Position numbers and translations under genes: made by a program | Source: an uncultured Synechococcus sp. | GTDB lineage: Bacteria; Cyanobacteriota; Cyanobacteriia; PCC-6307; Cyanobiaceae | Direction of reading: 5' to 3' | Assembly: GCA_913020095.1 (NCBI GenBank) | Contig: CAJWAH010000087.1 | Span: 1-6,218, forward strand | Length of the DNA stretch: 6,218 nt | Shown: positions 1 through 5,443 of the stretch, one piece after another | Numbering within the stretch: the stretch's first letter is position 1 | How the letters are laid out: every line of letters begins with the position of its first letter | The notes under the pieces: generated by a model | What the model was told of the DNA's origin: nothing | What the model saw: only the letters and a program-made list of their open reading frames with translations | The model's database searches: none

Positions 1-331
1 AGGTGCCGTGTTGAGCCTTGATCTGCTGCTCAAGCGCCTGGCTTTCGGCAATGGCCATCGTGCCCATGCCCATCACGCAGCTGCCTTCAAGCTCGCCGAG
101 CTGTTGCAGCACCGCCGCGCTGGCCGGGCCATCGCGCAACACGCTGATCACCGTGTCGCAATCAGAGGCCCCATCAGGCAGTGAGCTGATGGCTTGGCCG
201 CCGGCCTCCAGCAGTGCTTGGCATTTCTCCGGGGTGCGATTCCACACCTTCAAGCTGTGGCCTTGCTCAAGCAGCCTGCGGCCGATGGCAGTGCCCAGCA
301 GGCCAGTTCCAAGCAGTGCAATGCGGGCCAT
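1..331 (-). CDS. 3-hydroxyisobutyrate dehydrogenase-like NAD(P)-dependent reductase (N-terminal part)
   Basis: The first 110 residues are visible from an ATG at 331; the C-terminal part lies beyond the left edge. The protein opens with a Rossmann fold: strand IALLGTGLLG with the GxGxxG dinucleotide loop at residues 8-13, then NRT at 31-33 after the second strand. An Arg/Thr there usually indicates NADP(H) preference in the beta-hydroxyacid dehydrogenase family. The DTVISVL strand near residues 59-65 also fits the family. The family's substrate-loop motif DxST appears here as GMGT (about residues 88-91), so the usual Ser is Gly. Members reduce small semialdehydes or oxidise 3-hydroxyacids in the cytoplasm; the exact substrate cannot be read from this half. 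It is transcribed divergently from the gene at 448, with about 116 bases between the starts. No clear Shine-Dalgarno sequence precedes the start. Confidence 0.85.
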   Translation of the reverse strand, partial: MARIALLGTGLLGTAIGRRLLEQGHSLKVWNRTPEKCQALLEAGGQAISSLPDGASDCDTVISVLRDGPASAAVLQQLGELEGSCVMGMGTMAIAESQALEQQIKAQHGT

Positions 332-338
332 GGCGCAA

Positions 339-359
339 GATGTGACAGTGATGTGACAG
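339..359 (-). promoter_or_regulatory. Tandem 11-bp-spaced direct repeat, Pho-box-like
   Basis: The ten-base word GATGTGACAG occurs at 339-348 and again at 350-359, an 11-base period (one helical turn). Read on the minus strand this gives CTGTCAC, four bases, CTGTCAC, which is the 7-4-7 layout of the enterobacterial PhoB box (CTGTCAT repeats). It lies in the divergent intergenic region, 8 bases upstream of the minus-strand start at 331 and about 90 bases upstream of the start at 448. Cyanobacterial Pho boxes described in Synechocystis have a different core, so PhoB binding is an inference. The repeat itself is directly seen. Confidence 0.4.
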
Positions 360-447
360 CAGACGCATTCCCCCGCACATCAAGCGCCGAGGGGATGCAG
401 CTCAGACGCACGTTTGGCGAACAGTAGTCCTGCGTTTCATCACAGCC

Positions 448-870
448 ATGCGCTTGCTTCGCTTTGCTGTCCCCTTTGCGGGAACCCTGAGCTTGCTGGC
501 CAGCAGCTCGCTGTTTGCCGCTGCTGAAGCTCACCCCAATCACCATTGGCAGAACCGCCGCGCCGCCCTTGAGGAGATGCCCGTGGTGCGTGATTACCCC
601 GATGGCTATGGCACCGCGGCTCAACTGCCGGTGCGCCGAGCTCCGCTGCGCAGGGTCGCCCGGAGCGGGCAAGTTCTTGATCCTCAGGCGGCGCAACGGC
701 GCTGCAACATCGGCCGCTTGATCGGCGGCCTGGCTGGCGGAGGCTTGGGCTATGCCGCCTCACGCGATGACGGCCGCGCTTGGGCGATTCCGTTGGGTGC
801 CCTATTGGGTTCCCAGGTGGGATGTCCGGTGGCCCAGGGCCAGGGGCCGTTTGGTGGGCTTGGTTATTAA
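448..870 (+). CDS. Small exported glycine-zipper protein of unknown function
   Basis: This 140-residue protein starts at ATG 448. Residues 1-28 form a typical Sec signal peptide: MRLLRF, a hydrophobic core AVPFAGTLSLLASSSLFAA, and a likely cleavage after an Ala near residue 28 (AEAHPNHH). The mature part begins with a polar, Arg-rich stretch. It then has a glycine-rich segment (IGRLIGGLAGGGLGYAAS, about residues 88-105) and a second hydrophobic stretch (AIPLGALLGSQVG) after a short charged turn. Two small-residue helices like this resemble the glycine-zipper 2TM domain of outer-membrane-associated proteins such as the rickettsial 17-kDa antigen group. There is no lipobox; Cys residues occur before and after the zipper segment, so a disulfide is possible. 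An outer-membrane or periplasmic envelope role is inferred, and no specific function is recognised. No strong ribosome binding site is seen. Confidence 0.75.
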   Translation: MRLLRFAVPFAGTLSLLASSSLFAAAEAHPNHHWQNRRAALEEMPVVRDYPDGYGTAAQLPVRRAPLRRVARSGQVLDPQAAQRRCNIGRLIGGLAGGGLGYAASRDDGRAWAIPLGALLGSQVGCPVAQGQGPFGGLGY

Positions 871-907
871 CGCCTGGCTAGAACCGGCCTAAAGCTGCAT
901 TGGCTTG

Positions 908-1198
908 ATGGCCGCCCATTTGCTCAGCGCAACCGAGTGCGATGCCCTGCTGGCTCAACGGCCCCACTGGTCGGTGCAGCAGGGCAAGTTGCACCGGGAT
1001 CTGCAATTTGCCGATTTCTCCGAGGCTTTTGGCTTCATGGCGCGGGTCGCGCTGCTGGCCGAAGCCATGGGCCATCACCCGGAATGGAGCAACGTTTGGA
1101 ACCGGGTCAGCATTGATTTGGTCACCCATGACTTGGGCGGTATCTCCAGCCTTGATCAACAGATGGCTGAGCGCATTGAAGCAATGGCCGCCGGCTGA
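908..1198 (+). CDS. phhB: Pterin-4a-carbinolamine dehydratase
   Basis: A complete 96-residue protein, the usual length for this family. It dehydrates 4a-hydroxytetrahydropterin during recycling of the tetrahydropterin cofactor; in bacteria without an aromatic amino acid hydroxylase, members have been linked to pterin or molybdopterin metabolism. The family signature is fully present in the C-terminal half: E-x3-H-H-P-x5-W-x9-H-x8-D, seen as EAMGHHPEWSNVW followed by SIDLVTHDLGG and a later Asp. The two adjacent His and the third His are the catalytic set. A TTG at 905 is in frame just before the chosen ATG at 908; ATG is preferred, though neither has a clear Shine-Dalgarno. The next gene starts 11 bases after the stop on the same strand, so the two may be co-transcribed. 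The gene symbol is by family analogy. Confidence 0.92.
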   Translation: MAAHLLSATECDALLAQRPHWSVQQGKLHRDLQFADFSEAFGFMARVALLAEAMGHHPEWSNVWNRVSIDLVTHDLGGISSLDQQMAERIEAMAAG

Positions 1199-1209
1199 TC
1201 AGGCAAACC

Positions 1210-1914
1210 ATGCAGTTCCGCGTCGATGCTGAGATTCAGGCGTTAACCCGGGATCTGCAAGCCCTGGCCATGGATCACCGCATTGTGGTGTGCACCAACA
1301 ATCGCCCTTATGCGATTGCGATGGCCACCAGCTTTGCCTGGGCCAGTGCCAGCCATCCCGGCCAACTCCTGGGTATTTGCACCAAACCGGCTGAGGCGTT
1401 GGCGTTGCTGCCTGATGAAGCCCAGCCGGTGTTGGCGTTTGTCAGTGAGCATCTCGATGACGGTTCGGGTTTGGAGCTGGTCAGCCAGCTCAAAGCCCAT
1501 GCCCCTGCAGCTGGTGCCATGGCCACCGTGCTCACCTTGGAATCGCTGGATGCCGCGACGGTGCGCCGGGCATGGCAAGGCCCAACCGATGCGTTGTTGA
1601 CGCAGCGCGGCCTGCAGGTGTCGGTGCTTGTCTCCGCTTTGGAGGCATTGATGCAGGGATTGCGCTATGCGGGCCCGGTAGCCAGCCACGTGCTGCTAGA
1701 TGGCCCTGAGCGTTCTGCTCAAAATCTCAGCAGCCGGGAGCACAGCGTTTTGGAATTGGTTTGCGAAGGCTTCACCAACCGCGAGATTGGCCAGCACTTG
1801 CACATTGCTGAATCAACCGCGCGCGGCCATGTGCAGGCGATTATCGGCAAGCTGCACGTGCGTGATCGCACGGCTGCTGCAGCTGAAGGTGTTCGCCGCC
1901 ATTTGGTGGATTGA
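1210..1914 (+). CDS. LuxR/NarL-family transcriptional regulator with degenerate receiver domain
   Basis: This 234-residue protein has a receiver-like fold (about residues 22-150) followed by a LuxR-type helix-turn-helix (about 173-232). The DNA-binding part is canonical: LSSREHSVLELVCEGFTNRE, then IGQHLHIAESTARGHVQAII and KLHVRDRT. The receiver aligns well around LDDGSGLELV (residues 82-91), but the phosphoacceptor Asp position is Ser79. The acidic pocket after the first strand (RIVVCTNN) has no Asp or Glu, and the conserved Lys near residue 131 is Thr or Gln. Thr109 of the switch region appears retained. The output is therefore probably controlled without phosphorylation, by ligand binding, dimerisation or protein partners; that is inference. 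A weak AGG lies 6 bases before the ATG. It follows the pterin dehydratase by 11 bases and precedes the chitinase by about 150 bases on the same strand. Confidence 0.88.
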   Translation: MQFRVDAEIQALTRDLQALAMDHRIVVCTNNRPYAIAMATSFAWASASHPGQLLGICTKPAEALALLPDEAQPVLAFVSEHLDDGSGLELVSQLKAHAPAAGAMATVLTLESLDAATVRRAWQGPTDALLTQRGLQVSVLVSALEALMQGLRYAGPVASHVLLDGPERSAQNLSSREHSVLELVCEGFTNREIGQHLHIAESTARGHVQAIIGKLHVRDRTAAAAEGVRRHLVD

Positions 1915-1952
1915 TTCAGCCAATCTGAGTGTTAGCTGAGAGCGGTCTGTGT

Positions 1953-1979
1953 GATGGCTTTGATATGACCAAAGCCATC
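1953..1979 (+). terminator. Perfect 9-bp hairpin, possible terminator of the regulator transcript
   Basis: GATGGCTTT (1953-1961) and AAAGCCATC (1971-1979) are exact inverted repeats around a 9-base loop, beginning 38 bases after the stop of the LuxR-type gene. There is no downstream T-run on either side, so intrinsic termination is not certain. It could also be an RNA stabilising element or a palindromic operator for the chitinase gene. Confidence 0.45.
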
Positions 1980-1983
1980 TGAA

Positions 1984-2003
1984 AACCCTTCATTTGGAGG
2001 GTT
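1984..2003 (+). promoter_or_regulatory. Second small hairpin overlapping a GGAGGG ribosome-binding-like motif
   Basis: AACCCT (1984-1989) pairs with AGGGTT (1998-2003) across an 8-base loop, only 4 bases after the first hairpin. The right arm overlaps GGAGGG (1996-2001), which is well spaced for the in-frame GTG at 2011. If that GTG is used, the hairpin would mask its ribosome binding site. If the ATG at 2062 is the true start, this is leader structure only. Confidence 0.35.
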
Positions 2004-2061
2004 CTGAGCGGTGCTCGATCGCCGCAGGCTGTGCGGGGTAAGCGCCTTGAAGGCTCCTCTT

Positions 2062-4470
2062 ATGGCCGATAGCCAATCACAAGTTTTTGACGTCAATCTC
2101 ACCGGTGGGGTTGTCACGATTTCTGATTTCGATCCCCTCCGCGGCGATCAACTCGATTTTGGCGATATCTCTGTTCATGGCCTGATCCTGGGCCAATTAG
2201 CTGATGGCACGGCGATCATCACCAGCCCCTGGAGCACCAGTAACTACATCGTTCTCGAGGGGGTTAGTTGGACTGATCTGACGGAAACCAATTTTGTTCC
2301 TGTGGGCAATGAGCACCTGCGCCAAGACATCGGGGCGGTGCTCTCCTGGGAGCAAGATCTCGGCCCCCGCGATTCAGACACCGTCTATCTGCGTTCCCAT
2401 GAGTACGGCGTTCAGGAGCGGGTGGAGAACTTTGACCCGCAAACCCAGAAACTCAACTTTCTCTATCTGGGCACCCGTGAGCGGCTCAGCGTTGAAGACA
2501 CCAGCGAAGGCCTGCTGATCAGCACCGAGCCCAGCGGCCAGAGCCTGCTGTTGGTGGGCGTGCAGCGCACCGATTTGGTGGCAGCCAATCTCGAGTTTCA
2601 TCACGACCAGGTGATGGAAGACAACCTCGAGGAGCCCTTTGGCTTCTCGCAAGACGCGGTGAGTTTGGTCAGCCGCCAGGAGCTCTTCACCCCACCTGCC
2701 CCTGCGGGAGAAATCACCGATGGTCTACAGGTGCGCAGTGGTGAGCCTGTTCAAGCCGCGCCTGAAGTGGTGATCACCGAGATGGATCACTCCAGTCATG
2801 GTCACGACCATGCCATGGAAGATAACGGTGTGATGGAGGCCATGGCTCAGCCCACTGAGGCGTTGATGCTCTCGGTGAGTGGGTCGTTGTATTGGGGCGG
2901 CATGGGCGGCACGCTCACCGTTGCCAATGGCGGTGACCAGGCTGTTGAAGATTGGTCGGTCAGCTTCCTGACCCGGCATCAGGATTTTCAGAGCTGGGCT
3001 GGGGATGTTGCTGTCGTTGAGCTGGAGCCAGGCCTGTATGAGGTGAGCCTCACCCCGGCCAGCTGGAACAACAGCATTGCCGCAGGTGGCAGCCTCAGCA
3101 TTGATTTCAACGCCAGCAGCGTTGGGCTGCCCAATGCCGGTGCGCTCACCAGTGAGCTCTTCTTTGCCGCTGATCCCAATACCGCGATGGCTGCCGCAGC
3201 CTCAGAGCCTGCCGGCGATTCACTCGAGGTGGTTGAGCCTGTGGCCTCGCCTCAGCCCGCTGAGCCGATCGAGCCCATTGAAGCCGTCGTGGATCAAGCC
3301 CCTCCTGAAGTCGTGGAGGAGGTCACCAGCGAGCCTGTGGCCAGTACTCCAATAAACCCTGATCAAGATGTCTCCTTGCAGGTGAGCCTGGGCGACAGCT
3401 GGAGCGGCACCTACAGCGGAACACTTGAGCTGACCAACACGAGCAGCGTGGCTTGGCCTGCCGGTTGGAGCGCCAGTTTCATCAGCGCCGATCCGCTCAA
3501 GCAAACCAGCAATCTCAGCCTCGAGCAGGAGCTCTTGGCTGATGGGCGCTATGCGGTCACTGTTTCAGCGGCGAGCTGGGCTGCCGATCAACCGTTGGCC
3601 GCTGGCGCATCGGTGAGTTCCTACTTCCAAGCCAGTGGTGATCTAGCTGGCCGCAGCACCGACGAGCTGTTTTCCAGCAGCAGTTTGGTGAGTTCTGATG
3701 TGGCAGAAACCCCCACGGCAGAGCCAACGCCGGAGCCGGCTGTTGAGCCGATCGCAGAGTCCGCACCTGAGCAGGCGCCGGAGCCATCCCCCGAGCCCAT
3801 TGCCGAGGTCACACCAGAGCCACTGCCGCAACCACTGCCGGAAGCTCCCGTGGAGGCGCCTCTCGAGCAGATGCCCACGATTGAGCCCGATCAACCCGCC
3901 ACGAGCGATGGCATGCGCGTCGTCGGCTACTTCGAGGAGTGGGGCATCTATTCACGCGACTTCACCGTTGCCGATGTGCAGGCCGCCGATCTCACCCACC
4001 TCAACTACAGCTTCTTTGATGTCAAAGCCAATGGGGATGTGACCCTGTTTGACTCCTATGCCGCCACCGAGAAGCGATTCAGCAGTGATGAGCAGGTGAG
4101 CCGCACCTTCTCAGCGGCTGAGTGGGGTGGGTTGGAGGCTTCCCGCCGTGAGGGCTATGGCTCGAGTGGTGATTTCACGCTCACCGCAGCTGCTGATGGC
4201 TCCGTCACCGTGAAGGCGGTGCCGATGGACTGGAACACCCCTGGTGCCTTGGCCGGCAACCTGCGCCAACTCGAGTTGCTCAAAGAGCTCAACCCTGAGT
4301 TGAACCTGGGCATCGCGCTTGGTGGTTGGACGCTCTCCGATGAATTCAGCCTGGCGCTCGACGATGCCGCTGGTCGGGAGGCCTTCACCAGCAACGTGAT
4401 CGACACGCTGGAGCAGTACAGCTTCATCACCACCGTTGATTTCGACTGGGAATACCCCGGTGGTGGCGGT
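2062..4470 (+). CDS. Modular GH18 chitinase with duplicated N-terminal module and two CBM2-like domains (3' truncated at join)
   Basis: About 800 residues are genuine. Domains from the ATG at 2062: repeated modules at 19-78 (SDFDP, QLDF, WTDLTETNF) and 121-178 (ENFDP, KLNF, RTDLVAANL); a His cluster DHSSHGHDH at 242-250; CBM2-like domains at about 268-369 and 437-537, each with internal Trp and an ELF-type end but without the terminal Cys pair; a Pro/Glu-rich linker at about 540-616; and a GH18 domain from 618. The catalytic domain resembles Serratia ChiA: VGYFEEWGIYSRDFTV, LTHLNYSFF, LGGWTLSDEF (Trp756 region) and VDFDWEYPGG. Asp793, Asp795 and general acid Glu797 are present; the first Asp of DxxDxDxE is Thr. 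There is no signal peptide, which suggests type I secretion, as is common for large acidic modular marine proteins. GAAGG precedes ATG 2062 by 8 bases; the alternative start is GTG 2011. After about 4470 the frame reads foreign DNA and stays open by chance to 5172, so the real C-terminus is missing. Confidence 0.85.
3700..3909 (+). repeat. Pro/Glu-rich low-complexity linker coding repeat in the chitinase
   Basis: About 70 codons encode alternating EP, PEP and APE-type units (for example TPEPAVEPIAESAPEQAPEP) between the second CBM2-like domain and the catalytic domain. A shorter similar linker (VVEPVASPQPAEPIEPIEAV) joins the two CBM2-like domains around 3229-3290. Such linkers keep binding and catalytic domains flexibly apart. 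The repeats are imperfect at DNA level and produce long meaningless open frames on the other strand. Confidence 0.8.
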
Positions 4471-4471
4471 G
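4459..4471. other. Chimeric join 1: chitinase to MsbA fragment
   Basis: Up to GGGG (4459-4470) the first forward frame encodes a good GH18 active site. From 4471 that frame encodes sequence with no GH18 character, while the second forward frame suddenly encodes an MsbA membrane segment (VVAVPLALLLL). The bases ggtggtggcggt fit both the Gly run of the chitinase and the Val-Val-Ala-Val of the transporter, so the switch sits in a short stretch compatible with both genes. Nothing resembling a transposon end or attachment site is seen. Confidence 0.8.
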
Positions 4472-4906
4472 CCGCTGGCGCTGCTGTTGCTCACCGTACT
4501 GCGCGCCAGCGGGTTTTTTGCCGGGGCTTACTTCATCAGTCTTGTCGCGCGCAATCTCATCCACGACCTGCGCTGCCAGTTGTTCGACAAGATGTTGCGC
4601 GCGCCGGGCCTGTACTTCGATCGCCACAGCCACGGCGTACTGGTGTCGCGCGTGACCTTCAACGTGGAGCAGGTCACCGGCGCCGTGACCAAGGCGCTCA
4701 AGACCATCCTGCGCGAGAGCCTGGTGGTCGTCGCGCTGGTGGGCTACATGCTGTACCTGAACTGGCGCCTGTGCCTGTTGTTCCTGGTGGTGGCCCCTTT
4801 CATCACGCTGGTGGTGACGCTGGTGGGGCGCCTGTTCCGCCGCTACAGCCGCCGCATCCAGGCGTCCATGGGGGAGGTGACCCAGGTCACCGGCGAAAGC
4901 GTCGGC
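4460..4906 (+). CDS. msbA: MsbA-type lipid A ABC exporter, internal membrane-domain fragment
   Basis: About 149 residues align with the part of MsbA corresponding roughly to E. coli residues 64-225. They include a transmembrane segment (VPLALLLLTVLRASGFFAGA), the coupling stretch (VARNLIHDLRCQLFDKMLRA, then YFDRHSHGVLVSRVTFNVEQ), and a transmembrane hairpin (SLVVVALVGYMLYLNW to VVAPFITLVVTLVG). It ends in FRRYSRRIQASMGEVTQVT. MsbA flips lipid A core across the inner membrane of Gram-negative bacteria using ATP. The N-terminal helix, the rest of the membrane domain and the whole ATPase domain are absent. Codons end almost entirely in G or C, unlike the sequence to the left. The nearest style is gamma- or betaproteobacterial. 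No native start exists here: the open frame beginning at TTG 4436 starts inside the chitinase. Confidence 0.8.
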
Positions 4907-4918
4907 GCCTGTCGCACC
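4901..4918. other. Chimeric join 2: MsbA fragment to pectate lyase fragment
   Basis: MGEVTQVTGESV is typical of the MsbA loop, which should continue into a GHR/GYR-VVK-FGG type stretch. Instead the frame passes through GACRTLIDLYLATGDAKCLN, typical of a helical pectate lyase repeat. The switch keeps the same frame, and the exact base cannot be fixed by eye. No mobile-element feature is visible. Confidence 0.7.
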
Positions 4919-5419
4919 TTGATCGATCTGTATCTCGCCACGGGCGATGCCAAATGCCTGAACGCCGTGGCGCCTGCCGTGCGTTGGTACCGACGCTCGG
5001 CCATCGCCCCGGGCAAGTGGGCGCGGTTTTACGAACTACAAACCAACCGGCCGCTGTATTTCACGAAGAAATATCAGCTGACCTATCGGGACAACGATAT
5101 GCCCACGCATTACAGCTTCCAAAGTTCCTATGGCGTGGAGAGTATGATTCGCTATTTCGAAGCTGTGCGTAAACAAGGCCGCACCGCCTGGCTCGCCGCA
5201 CAAACACCCAAGACGCTCACCGCCGCCCAACGCACCGCGCGCGCCGAGTCCATGGAGAAACAGGTCCGAACCGTGATCGTCGCGCAGGACGCTCAAGGAC
5301 GCTGGATCACCCGCGGGAAACTCGAAACCCGCGGGATGACCTTCGGGGATCGTATGGAAACCAAAACCTTCATCGACCACATCGGCGTGTTGTCGAAATA
5401 TTTATCGTTGCTCAAGTAA
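4910..5419 (+). CDS. Pectate lyase (PL10-like), C-terminal fragment
   Basis: About 169 residues before a TAA at 5417-5419. The segment LIDLYLATGDAKCLNAVAPA with VRWYRRSAI is a helical-barrel repeat, followed by KWARFYELQTNRPLYFTKKY. This closely fits the WARFY-x-x-x-TNRP motif of family 10 polysaccharide lyases (Pel-15E/PelA type), which cleave polygalacturonate by beta-elimination, usually after export. The rest (DMPTHYSFQSSYGVESMIRY, then a charged tail to YLSLLK) is extended beyond the lyase core. The N-terminal signal and most of the catalytic domain are missing because of join 2. The polysaccharide lyase style and tail suggest Verrucomicrobiota or Planctomycetota, with low certainty. Family assignment is from motif memory; a related toroid enzyme is possible. 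Confidence 0.6.
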   Translation, partial: CRTLIDLYLATGDAKCLNAVAPAVRWYRRSAIAPGKWARFYELQTNRPLYFTKKYQLTYRDNDMPTHYSFQSSYGVESMIRYFEAVRKQGRTAWLAAQTPKTLTAAQRTARAESMEKQVRTVIVAQDAQGRWITRGKLETRGMTFGDRMETKTFIDHIGVLSKYLSLLK

Positions 5420-5443
5420 CCCTCCCCCGTCCACGCTCCCTGC

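Noticed and set aside
250..696. A 148-codon minus-strand open frame overlapping the reductase start and the glycine-zipper gene
   Set aside because: It is antisense to two better-supported genes and shows no recognisable domain or signal.
1953..2003. CRISPR-like or riboswitch interpretation of the hairpins
   Set aside because: There are only two dissimilar stems, no repeat-spacer pattern and no recognisable riboswitch core.
3621..3894. Minus-strand open frames with Gly/Ser repeats (GSGSG-like)
   Set aside because: They are the antisense reading of the Pro/Glu linker codons; low complexity comes from the linker, and there is no independent start signal.
4456..4925. Horizontal transfer or transposition as the cause of the joins
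   Set aside because: No terminal inverted repeats, target duplications, integrase, transposase or tRNA attachment site is present, and both inserted and flanking genes are broken mid-domain. Misassembly is simpler.
4471..5172. The long continuation of the chitinase frame past the Gly run
   Set aside because: The translated sequence is Arg/Ala/Gly-rich with no GH18 motifs, and it overlaps real MsbA and lyase coding in another frame. It is open by chance in GC-rich DNA.
4436..5419. A 327-residue open frame that looks like an ABC transporter/pectate lyase fusion protein
   Set aside because: Its start lies inside the chitinase active-site region in another frame, and its two halves are incomplete pieces of unrelated families. 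It is explained by two joins that share a frame.
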